Shown one piece after another: positions 1 to 11,986 of a DNA stretch of 64,000 nucleotides. Position 1 is the stretch's first letter. Each line of letters starts with the position of its first letter. The notes under the pieces were generated by a model that was not told the DNA's origin, ran no database searches, and was given only the letters and a program-made list of their open reading frames with translations. Where the stretch lies: positions 14,468,423 to 14,532,422 of the forward strand of contig CM070515.1 in assembly GCA_036346375.1 (NCBI GenBank). Direction: 5' to 3'. A program made the translations under genes and the position numbers. The DNA comes from Guadua angustifolia. Lineage: Eukaryota > Streptophyta > Magnoliopsida > Poales > Poaceae.

Positions 1-101
1 GAAATTTCACCATAGTGAAAGCGCTCACAATCATGTAGAACACAAAAGTCCCTGTTGAAATTGTTAAAAAAAAGTAACTTCCATCAGGTTTGATGATTCA
101 G

Positions 102-212
102 GATCCTAGTCTAGGCAAGGGGAGAGTACAAAGGTATCGACCTCCAGCACTCCAGCTGAGCAACAAATTTGCTGTCATTGTTATTGCCCAGGATGACATG
201 GTGATACTCTGA
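102..212 (+). CDS. Possible terminal exon of an upstream gene (partial)
   Basis: A 37-codon open stretch begins right after a plausible acceptor (TGATTCAG at 94-101) and ends in TGA at 210-212. It reads DPSLGKGRVQ and later SNKFAVIVIAQDDMVIL. The frame stays open leftwards to a TAA at 75-77, so the true acceptor could lie a little earlier. It has the same orientation as USE1 and is followed by about 350 bp of T-rich sequence that could be its 3' UTR. I do not recognise the family. The alternative is a chance open reading in intergenic DNA. Confidence 0.3.
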   Translation, partial: DPSLGKGRVQRYRPPALQLSNKFAVIVIAQDDMVIL

Positions 213-570
213 TACTTTGATTTATTCTTTAATTTTTTCACATTTTTGTTCACTGCTGGGATGGATTTGTCAGCTCATCTGTAATTTGCCCCAAAGATCT
301 TACTTTGATACAAAACATGAAGTGATAACGGAGGAGATTCATTTTTCTAGAACCACTTTTCATATCTAAGTAGTGTGCATGAGCAATTTCAGTTATTCAA
401 TAATTCCAGTTATTCAACAATATTCTTTCATGGATTGAGGTCAATTGAGTAAGAAATTTGGTTTCTGCAGGCACATGTCCTTATACATACCATGCTCGCT
501 CAATGTTGGCTAATGTTACTAAGATATTCTTTGTAACTTCGAATAGATCATGTACTATATTCTTATGAAA
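213..570. other. AT-rich intergenic or 3' UTR sequence
   Basis: No gene or repeat is recognised here. If the 102-212 exon is real, the first part would be its 3' UTR. Confidence 0.4.
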
Positions 571-571
571 T

Positions 572-757
572 TTTCCATTTCCGTTTCCGTATCCGCTCCG
601 TTCCGTTCCGTTTCTGTTTTCGTCACTATCCGTTACCGTATCCGTTTCCGGAGTTTCCGATTTTGTTTCCGTTACCGGTAAAAAATATGAAAATAGAAAC
701 GAAACAGCTATTTACCGATCGTTTCCGTTCCGACCGTTTCCATTCCGTTTTCACCCC
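572..757. repeat. Degenerate CCGTTTCCG-type low-complexity repeat
   Basis: About 185 bp built from variants of TTTCCGTTNCCG (for example TTCCGTATCCG, TTCCGTTCCG, CCGTTACCG). The right part carries the complementary reading AAATAGAAACGAAAC, and GTTTCCGTTCCG then recurs. It resembles a MITE or satellite-like insertion rather than coding sequence. No clear terminal repeats or target duplication were found. Confidence 0.6.
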
Positions 758-2047
758 CAGACGCGACCACGTCCCTGTCGTCTAACGCGACACCCCCGAC
801 CGACCGAACCCGAAGACCTTCTCCTGCCTCGCCTCGTCCCCTCTACGTCTCGCCCTTCCGCCTCCGTTTCGACGCAGCCGCCTCCACAGAAGCCCTCCTC
901 CCTCCTCCTCACCGGGGGCGTCTTGGTGCGGCGGCGACGGTGTGTTGGCGGTAGTGCGCCGGGGTCGCAGCGCTGAGGAGTTGGGGGTTGGTTGGTCGTC
1001 AACCGTATAGAAGGTCACGTCAGGGGGAGGTTCCCTAGGGTTTCCGTCCTCTGAGGAGGCCGGATGTACATGCCGCAGCCATCCCGCGACGCAGGGGGGC
1101 GCGACGCCGCGGCCGTCGGCGAGCAACCTAGGGTTTAAAAAGTTTGGCGGGGAAGCAACGTAAGCTCTCTCTCCCCTTATCTCTCTCTCTCGCCTTAGGG
1201 GGGATCTGGATCTGGATGCAGCGATACACTTCATGCAATGATCGATAAGGTGTTGGTGAAATGAAATTTTTAGGTTTTTTTGCATGCGTGGCGCATGTTA
1301 TCTGCGGAATTGGTTGGGAAAATTTTCGATTAGGCCAATTTTTTGGTGCCCAGTTCACGTTTTAGCGGTTCCTGCGATGCGATTGGTGGATGTGGGTTCG
1401 AACTGGGGAAGCTTGCAGGCTTTGCTTCATGTTTGATTCGGAAATTAGGCCTTTCGCCGTTGCCAATTTGGCATGCTCTTCTAACGCGGTGGGCTGGTGA
1501 ATTTGGTTATTAGAAAATGATTCATGATTAATATTTGAACTTTCATGTAAGTTGTGTACTTGGATGCCTGTGGCGCAGTAATGCTGTCATGAAAAGCACG
1601 AAATGTAGGTCCCTATCGGAAAAGATACATAATAAATTTTGTTTTGCCTTTTTTTTCTCATCATTTTGAGCATATGCAATCGTGAATGTGGAATAGGTAT
1701 TACATTTGCAGCGTGTTGGATAGATTGATGTGGAATTTGTCATTCAGCAGGACATTCAATATATTTCAGTTGGAATTGTTTTGTAATCCACCATTTTGTT
1801 GATTGGTGTGTGATGAATAGAGGATTCCAATGATTTATCTTCAAGGATGACTATGCTTTAGTTGGAAATGATTTCATTTGGTACATGGGTGAAAATGAAA
1901 TTATCTGTGCGAAGTTTGAGGCTATACGAGTAAAGATGTCACCTACAACGATAAGTTGGTAACCATTTTTTTGTGGACAACTTTGATAGTTCACTGTTTC
2001 ACGAGATCCAATCCTTTTAGTTTCTCAGCATAATTGTATCAGTCTTT

Positions 2048-2862
2048 TTTTAGAAATAAAGGGTGTTCCCACCCCTGTTCCATTTATTAATGAAACTAGA
2101 ACCAAGGTCACAGCGCTTTCAGCTCCAGAATCACCATACATGTTCTGAGTATCCAGTGCTACTTTTATTACGGCATAGATTATAGCATCACCCCACCTAT
2201 TACATTCTCAATCTACAAACGCTCAAATAAGCAGCTTGCACCCGGCCTTCACTTCATCCATTTCCATTGCCTTGTGCTCCCATTCTGCCTACACATCATC
2301 AGCTTTCATATCCTCTTGCTTTTCTGCTGCTGCCTTGCTCTTTTCATGGTGACAAGGAACCAGCCAACTGGACGTCGTTTCCTCAATCATCTTCATCTGA
2401 GGTCAGGTTGGGGCTTCTTTGATCTTGGACTCCAGTTGACAGATAAATCTTCTGCTTCTGTAATCTGTATATCTTGGCAGCAGAACACACTCCATTTCTT
2501 TCTCCTCCAGAGAGCTTTAGCGATCACACAATAGATCTCATTTCTTTCTTTCCACAAGCACCATAAAACAGCAGAGGTGAACATATTTAGCATAGAATGC
2601 TTCTTATTACTAACCCACCACCTTGCCACTGGTTCAAAATCATGGCCAATATGAATACCGCCCATATCTGAAATTCCATTCCAGAGAACTTTAGCTATCA
2701 CAAAATCAAACAGGAGATGTTGTACAGATTCCGAAACATTACAAAACAAACAGGAGTTATCCTCCACTTTTTGCCTTTTAGCTAGGTTATCTCTGGTCAA
2801 AACTTTATTATTACCAACCAACCACAAGAAAAAAATGAATTCCTGGAGGAACCAACAATTAT
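2048..2862 (-). mobile_element. 5'-truncated LINE (non-LTR retrotransposon) fragment
   Basis: On the minus strand, 2393-2827 encodes a zf-RVT zinc-binding region typical of the C-terminus of plant LINE reverse transcriptases. It contains the motif KVLTRDNLAKR, then CLFCNVSESVQHLLFDF, then WCLWKERNEI. The 3' tail matches the usual grass LINE end (an ATTAATAAATGGAAC-type sequence, then TTTATTTC and an A-run, seen as T7 near 2046). Only the last few hundred codons remain, as usual for LINEs truncated on insertion. It sits antisense inside the likely USE1 leader intron. Confidence 0.8.
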
Positions 2863-3199
2863 TATGATGTTGTTTGACAGCCTTGTGAATTGTGATGTTT
2901 TAGTTTGCCTCTTTTTCACTTGGCATAATTTGTGATTGAGTTCTGCACTTACTAGTGAACCAACAATTATTCTAGCTAACTCTTTTTCACCTGCATTTTG
3001 TTTGCGTTCCTGTACATTTGGTTTGATAATAATATATTTGGCAAGTTGAGCTAAATAGCAATCTGAAATGGTCATTAGCCAATGATATACTTCTTTACCT
3101 TATGAATTTATGATAGCTCAGTAGCCTTTTGGAATGCCATCAGGCCCTGTTAGCGCTCTAGCTTCAATTGTTGTTCTAAGAGTGAGCTTTGTCCTGCGG

Positions 3200-3378
3200 A
3201 TCTTTTCTTTTCTGTGAGCAATCTCATCCAAATCTTTTTTTTTTGGGATGGATAGTTCCGTCCATGGAGTTTGTTGCGGATTTGTTTGCTCCGTGATGGA
3301 GTACTAGTAGTAGTTTATTTTTCTAAACTTTTGGGGGTTCAACTGAACCCCCATGTCCCAAGTTAGGTCCGCCCCTGT
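3200..3378. mobile_element. Possible hAT-like MITE remnant
   Basis: The segment ends in GGTCCGCCCCTG (3367-3378), the complement of the CAGGGGCGGACC terminus seen on the intact hAT element at 27185-28137. No matching left end was found, so it is a remnant or a coincidence. Confidence 0.3.
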
Positions 3379-3559
3379 GGTCTCCCGTCCCCAACGGTTG
3401 CTATTGGGGATGTGATTATGCTACTTCAAGTGTTGTAAACGATTGTTGATGTTAGGAGGGAAAAAGAAAATCTCAAATCAGTTTGATCTTTGTGTGTTGG
3501 GTGTTGCATAATAGTGTGTCCTTTTTTGAATGGTTCAGTAGGTGTTCTTCATCTTGATC

Positions 3560-6260
3560 ATGGGGCTTAGCAAGGTGGAAGTGAACTTGAAAAGGCTGCT
3601 TGAGGCGGCTCCTCGGCAGCAGAATCAGGCTAAGCTTGTCCATGTAAGCGTAGCTACTATCATTTTTTTGAAAGATTTCCATCATGCTTTTTTTATGTTC
3701 AACGGCTGAGCAGATACTGACATACTGTTCTATAACCTATTTAGAAAGAGGAGAAGAAAGATATAGCTTGAATGAGGATCTTTTTTATTTTTATTTTTAT
3801 TTTTGTTAAAACGGTTATATAAGGAAAATTGGGTGATTGGATATTACTGGATTCGTTTTGTTTGTATTCAATTTTAATAAGTGGTATCTAATGAATCTTC
3901 TCTTTAATCTGAGTCATTTTGAATAGATTGTGTGCTAGCACTGACATCCTCCAATTGCAGTATGTAACCACAGCCAGGGAGCTGTTGGAGCAGCTAGGAG
4001 CAGAAACGACACCAGAAGGGATATCAAGGTACTCATGGGTTTGTATGTTCTATAGCGTTGTCTGCTTTTTGGGAATATTGATATGTTGACTGTTGTCAAG
4101 GTAAGTGAGGATCCATAATTTTTGAAAGAAACCCAGCTGGTACATGACTGTGCCCCCATCAATGACAAGACCATAGCCATCAAAATTTGTAGTCCAATAT
4201 AAATGTAAACCTCGTCTCTGGCTCCTATTACATGACTTTAGTGTATCCTGCCAAGCTACCAATAATTGATCTTGCCAGTGCATCAGTATCACCATCCATT
4301 TTTTGCATTTTGCATTAAGGTAAACTTTGTAAGTCTATAAAGGAGTACTTGTTGCTAATTTATGAATACACTTTGCTGCCCGCTTGCTTTGACTGATGGT
4401 GTGTTTCAACATTCAACTTTTAAACACTGTCACATGATCTATTTCAATGTTTTTTCCATACTGATATTCAATGAATAGGGCCAATAAGTAGATAGGAACA
4501 CATGATCAATACCAGAGTAACTTTTACCTTGCACACATATTTAAAGTTTTTGCTGAGTGTGATACACTGACCGGCTTCCAGAAGTACCCTTCTTCTTTAG
4601 TATAAAAGGTGCCATACTTTCCAACTTAATAAGTGCGAAGTTTCTTTCTTTTGTATTTTTTAACAAGCTGTTCATGAAAATCTGGATACTGTTTCTGTGA
4701 AGATGTGCTCCTTCCAGCATGACAAAAAGAACTCGCATGTGAAGGTTCACAACTATAAGTTTTCGTGACCTTTCATTTCATGATGACAATTTTTTGGCTG
4801 TTGCTTGCCCTTTTCAAACAATTTTCGGTGGTCTTAGTAGTAGGTGGAGCAGAGCAAGCATTTACCTATATTGAAATTTATCTTTCACTGCTTTTGACCT
4901 TTTGTAGTATTTTTTTCATGATCAAAACATCATGTTCATTCATGATTTTTTTTCCTGATTCAGTGTTTCAAAAGCCAAGCTTACTGAGTATTCAGAAAAG
5001 ATTGAAGCACTAGCTACCAGGCTTGCTGCACCAGTGGTATGTTTTCATTGTGTTGATTCATGTTTTCCACTGATATGCTAAATTCCTCCACTTGTACTTT
5101 GTAGAACTCAATGCAACTACAACATATGATGTCCTCAAGCTCTTTATTTGAACTGATTTCTCAGCATAGTGCACACCGCTAGGCTTGGTCCTAGATACAC
5201 TTTCATTACTATCTTGTTGATGCAGCCAGAAAATGAAAAGCCAGTTGATGAAAGCAGAGAAGAAGAAAGCTCTTATGAAGGAGAAAAGGTAGGAAGTCCA
5301 ATATCCTTGTCAACAGGATTGCGGAGGAGATCGACGTAAGTTAAATTTGGTCCCTTTTTATTTGTTCCTTTTCTTACAGTTACAACTAATGAACTAATAG
5401 ATGTAATCAAATAGATTTCATGTGGAGGTTGAACCACACAGTCATGAGAGAAAAGAAAGAGATGTCGGAGCACCTATTAGATTGGATGCAGAAGCTCAGG
5501 CTCACATTGAGAAGCATAGGTATGTATTATTTTTTGCAAAGTGTTTTTTCCTATCTTGGTATCTGGCTTAGTGCCGTCATTATTCTTACTTCAAAATTTC
5601 TAAATTGCACATGAGCAACCAATTTACTGATCCATTATTGACTTTTTGGAGGAACAGATCCATTCATTGTTTGGTTTCTCTGAGATTGTTGTTATGAAAA
5701 TTTGAAAGCTATAATCAGTGCAATGTTTAATCATTACCTTCCATTTTTCTCCTGATGTTTTAAGACCTAAGCATGAAAACTTCAGGCTTGTACGAGATCA
5801 TCAAATGAATTTACTGGTTATCCTCTTACCGTGTTGGATCTTCTCACTGCACAGGAAGTTGCAAGAAGATTTGACTGATGAAATGGTTGAGTTAGCACAC
5901 CAACTGAAGGAAAGTAGTCTTGTGATGAACCAATCTGTGCAACAGACAGAGAAGGTAGGCTTTGTGTTGTGTTGACATTGATTTTTTCTGTGGATAATGT
6001 TACCTCAGTTTAACACTGGTAGCAAAGTTCTCTCTGCTGGATGTTTATTGAGAACGTTCGGTTACTGGTTACTGCTGATACAGATCCTTGATTCCACTGA
6101 GAGAGCCGTGGAGCATAGCTTGGCAAGCACTGGGCATGCAACCACGCGAGCCACGGAGGTCTACTCTCTGGCTTCCAAGACAACATGCTTCCAGTGGTTG
6201 CTCATCTTTGTGATGAGCTGCATGTTTGTTATGGTGGTTCTACTCATACGGGTCACCTGA
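3560..6260 (+). CDS. USE1: USE1-type Qc-SNARE (vesicle transport protein)
   Basis: Seven coding exons join cleanly: 3560-3643, 3961-4028, 4964-5036, 5226-5335, 5415-5519, 5855-5954 and 6084-6260, giving 238 residues (human USE1 has 259). All introns are GT-AG. The order matches the Use1 family: an N-terminal helix (MGLSKVEVNLKRLLE), a TEYSEKIEAL segment, a short acidic linker, then a SNARE helix of roughly residues 146-212 (KLQEDLTDEMVELAHQLKES onward) and a C-terminal anchor at about 215-236 (FQWLLIFVMSCMFVMVV) leaving only a few luminal residues. In yeast and animals Use1 acts in retrograde Golgi-to-ER fusion; the plant role is inferred from homology. The start is the first ATG of exon 1 and matches the family N-terminus. 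I could not place the SNARE zero-layer residue with certainty. Nothing suggests a broken gene. Confidence 0.9.
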
Positions 6261-6688
6261 TGTCACCCTCGCCACTGACATCGTGTAAACAGTAGTCCTT
6301 AATATTTGATCTTGCAAGCATTTTTGACATGAACATAAATATGAACCTGAATCCCAGAACGAACATCGCCTGAGAAGATCGTCGGAACTCAGTGAGCTAA
6401 AGAAATATGCATGCTTGAGAAACCTGTGCTTTGGGGATCCTGTCGTTTTCTTTACCTGTTTTCACATGATATTCTGCTGGTTAGTACAGAGTGCAGTTTG
6501 TAAATTGTGGTGTCTGAGGAGAAGCGAGATGACGAGATTCCCCCTGCGGCGAGTTGCGCCGCTGGCTTTAATTTCCAATTCCTCCCCTCCCAGTTTCCTA
6601 GTTGGGGAATGCATTATTTTACCAAAGGGAATTGTTCTTTCACGCAATCCCATTTTACTCCCTTTTATTTGATACCTAAATTTTTTTT
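6261..6688 (+). other. USE1 3' UTR and downstream flank
   Basis: Sequence after the USE1 stop. The first roughly 100-400 bp is likely 3' UTR. No single strong AATAAA was relied on. No other feature seen. Confidence 0.5.
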
Positions 6689-6843
6689 GGGATAATTCAT
6701 ACTATAACACTCCATTTGCTAGCACTTTAGGAAGTACCACTCATTGTCTCAGTTATATGTGGCCCTTAGACTCGTATGTTATTGAGACAACAAGTGATAT
6801 TTTTGAAGCGATAACATTTATAGTGAAATGGTATGAATTATCC
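6689..6843. mobile_element. Small foldback MITE
   Basis: A 155-bp element with terminal inverted repeats GGATAATTCATAC and GTATGAATTATCC. A second inner inverted pair (CACTCATTGTCTCAGT against ATTGAGACAACAAGTG) makes the whole unit nearly self-complementary. It is non-coding. No convincing target duplication. Confidence 0.75.
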
Positions 6844-9800
6844 TATTTCTTTATTGTTAATCTAGTCAATCAAGCCATCTGGGTTGTTTGAATTATGACC
6901 TCTCACTTCCATTGATCATGTCAACGTAGCTTGATGGAAGAAAATCATCGAGAATAATAAGTTGTTGGGTTCTTAAAAACTTAGTAACTCTTTGTCTTGT
7001 ATAGATTATATAGCTATATACTTTTATTCTTTCTCTATCAGTAACTCTTTTTTAAAATATATGTAACATATGTACCTCTATTTAATCTCAAATAGTATGC
7101 TGATTATTTTACATGATATTAAGTACATTATTTACGTATACACCAATGCATTATGGACAATTTACTTTGAATTTATCTCTCTTACACCGTATGTCTTCTA
7201 TCATTTATTGATCGCTCTACAACTTTTCTACTTTAAATTCCAATAGCAAGCTCAATTCTTGATCCATCCCTCTCAATTACTACCCTTTTTAATGAAATAC
7301 TCTATCGTATAGCTATCTTCTATTTCTCTCCAATTACTACTTAATATTGAATGTTGTGACATCAACATGCTTACATGTACAACTATCCCTTATCCTTATT
7401 AGGGACCATTACATACTCACCAGTGGCCTCAAGCCTATTCCATACTGTAGCGCCATCTCTAGTCTCTACTCTAGCCTTTTGCTCCTTATTTTGATTCATA
7501 CGAATTCATGTATGTATTATACACGTGTAGGATGTTACACACGCTTGATTTCTCCTTGTCCTATGTCAGACGTTTCTCTGATTCGATATTGACCAACTTA
7601 ACAATGTTGCTTCCTCACTAACTGTGGCGACCTCCTATCTTGTTTGATGATAGTATGTTTTCTCTGATGCAGTGAGATGGACTTTTATCAATGCAATTGC
7701 ATGAAAAACTACATTATCCTTACAATTTTGTGGGTTATCATGAACTCCTAGTTGGCTTTTTTCCTATGACAAAGATCCCATACGGGTCCAAAGGCCAGTG
7801 GACCTGTACTATTTTCTAGCTTTTTTATTTTTTGTCTAATTTTTTTTCAATTACTCATACCATGACTAAAATATTTTGGATCATTAAACTTATAGTTTTA
7901 TAATTATGCAATGTGTTTTCTTACGGGCACAATTAGCATGTTCTAACATCATAATATAAATCTATAAGATGCTCTTCAAGAAAAAAATACAATACTAGAA
8001 CATAAACATTAACAATAATTAATCTGCATAAAAATAATAGGTTTTCTTTTGGAATACATATTATTGAATCATCCACAAAGATTATCTATTATACGGGAAT
8101 ATTGATTATTCTATAGAAATATGACAATTTAGTTAAGTAGGCAATAAACAATATGGCTGACTTATATTTATAATGAAAGTAAATATGGCCAATTTAGATC
8201 ATTGTGGATCGTTATAATTCAATAGGTCATTGTATTTTGTTTGGGAGTTACTTTTGCTCCTGAAAATAATATGATTGCCAATGGTGATGTAGTTTCTGAC
8301 CGCGTTTACTAATATGCATTTGTCATGGCCAATGAGTATAGTGCGATTCAGTATGTGCCATATGTAGTGAGCGACAGCTCTTCCTGCATTGCAATAAGCG
8401 GTTGCATTTCCTATATAGTGGCAGGTGATGACTAAGTGGCATAGTGGCATCAGCTTGTGTATGTAGCTACATTCATGTAGCTGGCGTATCGATGAATGTA
8501 CAAATCAATCACCTTACCATAGGCTACCAATATTATGGCCATTAACAAGATAACATGAGTGTTATTCTTTGTTTCTATTGGATACTGACAATCATTACAT
8601 AATTCACTAATCTCCTAAATAATCTAGATTACTTAATCATTTTGGGCTTATTTTGCTTCTGCATTTGACCTAAGATATACCATTATGCCTACCATGGATC
8701 TTGTTTTTCACATTATTCTTATGGCTCTTCATGTTAAATTTACCTCTCATGCCCAAGTTCCTCCCCCTTTTCATGTCAACCATAAAAATTCTGAGTGACA
8801 ATGCTTGTTTATACATTTTCTTTAAATCAACAATGATTCTTCTAGCAAAATATTACCATCATACTTCTACTAGAGTACAATTTTATTTGGCATGAAACCA
8901 ACGTATACCCTGTAGCTATCAGCTTATAGAGTTATGAAATGATAAAAAGAATCATATAGACTTCAGGTCGCAGGGTGTAAGTTATTCTGTACTTGAATGA
9001 AGAGGATACTATTTTCTTGGCCAAAAACGGCTCTTTGGAGATCAATATAAGGCTAATGAATTCCATTTGTTCACATTGTGCCAGGCGATTCTATTTCCCT
9101 TTTGCCTACTGAGCAATGCATATACACAAGAAACTAGTGGATAAATAGCATACATGGTTAATTGAGGTTTAGTGGATCTCAAGAGCACATTTTTCAATAA
9201 TTATTTCTAATGGAAAAGGCAATAGTTAGTTAAAATGTCAAGTGTAACAATTCACAATTTTATTCTATACAAGATCAATGAATTTACTATATGTAGGAGA
9301 TACTACTAGCAAGCATTTACTATAGGTAAGATGTGCTACTAGGAGAGGATCAGACAGGTAAGGTATGAAATCCTATACAATAGATAAGTTCTACCATTTT
9401 CACCAAGTTGCCCCATCATTATAGGAAATACATTAATCTAATGCAGAAGTTTTCAATCTATGGTTTTGTTGCGCTAATTGTTGCAATTGATTTGTTGTAG
9501 TCGAACGTACTTTTTTTTCCAGGCTCATATTTCGTTGTTGCATTATATGATTTTTTGTTGTTGCAACAATTCAATTTGGGTGAGCTCTCGATTAGAGGAA
9601 TTTCGTTCAATAATTAGGGGCCAACATCTTTGAAAAGTGATGATTTTGTGTTGGTTACTCGATTTTGTTTTTTAAATTAGATGAGCTAATTAGATGGATG
9701 TTGTTGAGAAATTTTGGAGTCAAGGTGAGGTGCCTTCAAGACATGGTTGTTTGCATAGAGCTACTTTTTTTTTTTGGAGTGCATAGTATACAGAGCTAGT

Positions 9801-10519
9801 GCTTGGATCAGACGTTCAAGCGACAGTCGCACCCTACTTCTATACTCATGTTTTTCATCTAATTTTTAGTGAGAATTTTTATAGTTTCCCTTTTTTTAAG
9901 GACATTGCACTTCTTTTTTCATTTTGTTGCACATGTTGATTACAATTATTGAATGCATTGTTTAACGATGTTGCACTGACGCATACAATGGAAAACTTCT
10001 CATCATGCATTTGGACGCTAGTCCCCCCTCCATTTATTTTATATTTCCTTTTGCAATCCTATTTTCAATTTCAGAAATATTTGCAATTTCTAATAAAAGA
10101 AATTTTTATTTTGTTTATATAAATCACATAAATCCTTTTACAGTATTTAGGATTTTCTAATAAGGTAAAACAAGACGTGTAGACTGAGTAATGACATGTG
10201 TATTGTTTTTCAATTGGTTCTTGATCCTTGTTAGACTCTATTGGTATTTTCAAGAATTGGAGCATTGCAGAAAGTTCTTGTTGCACCAAAATCTCAATAC
10301 TCCAATTTTTCGTGTTTCTCATGAAAATTCAATACCTTTGATCGTACTGGTTCGATTTAATTCCCGTAAGAATCACATGCAATCTATTCTATATTATCAC
10401 CTAAATGTCAAATTTACTTTATAAATTCCTGAATCAATATGATATTTGGATTTTGTTATATGATGATCATTAGCATGAATTGTAGTTGGAATTACTGGTA
10501 TGTGTTATTGCAAGGTGTG
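6844..10519. other. AT-rich intergenic sequence, no gene recognised
   Basis: About 3.7 kb of AT-rich DNA with only short, composition-driven open frames. I see no splice-consistent exons, protein motifs or well-bounded repeats. It probably consists of decayed transposable elements. Confidence 0.5.
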
Positions 10520-10524
10520 ATTCC

Positions 10525-11981
10525 TGAAAGTGCATCTAGGCCCCTTTGAGGGTTTTGGTGATTAATGACGACACAATTAGAGAATACTAATGGTTTAAGT
10601 GAGAATCCATGCAGAGACTAGGAAGGTATCATTATAAGAAAGCGATTGGAGATCCCTACCGTATTTAAAATTTGAAAAGGCGACATCAAGACATAAGTTG
10701 TAAATTTTCTATTTATTTGAGTCTAAGGATAGCCGTACTATTAAGGGTGATACGACGGGAAATCGCTTCTAGGATATACTTGTGCTCAAAGGATGAAAAT
10801 TGCATAGCAAAAGAATTTAAAGCATTGCATTTCCTTTAATTGTATCATTCTAGCCGAGTGGGTCAGGCCGAAGTATCCGGACATTTAGTCCGGACACTCT
10901 AGGTTGATATCCTCGGTGGCTGCTTGCTCATAAGTCCGGAGTATCCGGGGTTTAGTCCGGACACTCGGGTTAAATGAGTCCGGAGTATCCGGGTCAGTCC
11001 GAGTATCCGAGGTTTTTGTCCGGAGTCTCCGGGTTAAACCCTTCGGTTTGATCCAAACTTTCACCAATCCGGAGTCTCCGGGTTATAAGTCCGGATACTC
11101 CGGGTTGTGCGCAGCCCTCTCACAACGGTTGGATTTTGGAGCACCTATTTAAGCCCTCACTCCTCACCTACTAGGACTGGAGCTCCATTATTGCATCCAT
11201 TTGCTCTCAAACTCTCACTCTCACACTCTTGAGCTCTAGTCTCCTTTCTCCACCTAAATCTAGTGTTTGATTTGAATCTTTGGAGAGAAAGGAGTGGATT
11301 TGAGTGCCTTGAGCTTGCATCTTTCATTCTTGAGCACAAGATTCATCCTCCAAGAAGATTTCGCGACGCATTTATTACTCTTGGAGTTTGAAGGACTCCT
11401 AGACGGCAAGGAGTCACCGGGAGCCCCCAAGTACTTGGTGTGGTGAGCCCCGGAAGTTTGTGAAAGCAAGTCTCACCTCCAAAAGGAAAGAGGCAAGAAG
11501 TGAAGACCGGCGAGTGCTTTGTGCAACACCGGGAGGATAGTGGTCAAGAGGAACCCGGGCTTTGTGCCTCCTCAACGGAGACGTAGGATTCCCTTCAAGA
11601 ATCCAAACTTCGGGTAAAAATCATTGTCTTTGTGTTCTTATTTTGTTCGTGCTAGGGTTTGTGGTGTTGGACATTTGGGAGCCCCGATCTACCTCTCTAT
11701 TGTGTTTGGCTTCAGATCCACACTTGTTCCTTGTACTTGGTAGTGTCTAGAATCTTTGTGTTCAAATACTTTGATTAAAAGTTGTAGAGATTGAAAAATC
11801 TCATCTTGAGGTGGCCCACCCAGAATATCCGGACCACTCACCCCGGATAGTCCGGACATACCGGAGTATCCGAACAAAATCCCGGATAGTCCGGGCTGGT
11901 ACCCTCGGGAAGTTTACTTCCGCTGTGAAATTTTTATTCGCCTATTCACCCCCCCTCTAGGCGACACCTTCGGTCCTTTCA
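10525..11981 (+). mobile_element. Solo LTR, family X copy A (TSD ATTCC)
   Basis: The 1457-bp unit begins TGAAAGTGCATCTAGG and ends CGGTCCTTTCA. It is flanked by a perfect 5-bp duplication ATTCC at 10520-10524 and 11982-11986, so it is a solo LTR left by LTR-LTR recombination. It has a TATA-like TATTTAAG at 11146, an array of about nine imperfect palindromes (type CCGGAGTATCCGG) at 10868-11105, four more at 11820-11900, and the family end CGCCTATTCACCCCCC. No coding capacity. Related copies lie at 37705, 39365 and 61720. Confidence 0.9.
10868..11105 (+). repeat. Imperfect palindrome array in LTR copy A
   Basis: About nine variants of TCCGGAGTATCCGGG, including versions with GTCTCC, ATACTC and AGTCCGGACACTC. 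They are irregularly spaced, and the last ends about 40 bp before the TATA-like box at 11146. A smaller cluster of the same motif (CCCGGATAGTCCGG and similar) occurs at 11820-11900 near the LTR end. Confidence 0.85.
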
Positions 11982-11986
11982 ATTCC

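Larger units (their letters stand above)
1000..3559 (+). other. USE1: Probable USE1 promoter, 5' leader and leader intron
   Basis: A GC-rich tract (about 760-1140) is followed by a CT-rich stretch at 1168-1195, the usual look of a grass promoter and 5' UTR. A good acceptor (TTCAG near 3534-3538) lies about 20 bp before the USE1 ATG. A leader exon near 1140-1250 spliced across about 2.3 kb is therefore likely. The donor was not fixed. The putative intron holds a LINE fragment. Confidence 0.45.

Noticed and set aside
4050..4750. Minus-strand frames inside USE1 intron 2
   Set aside because: Short, no recognisable domain. They might be decayed repeat sequence, but I cannot support that.
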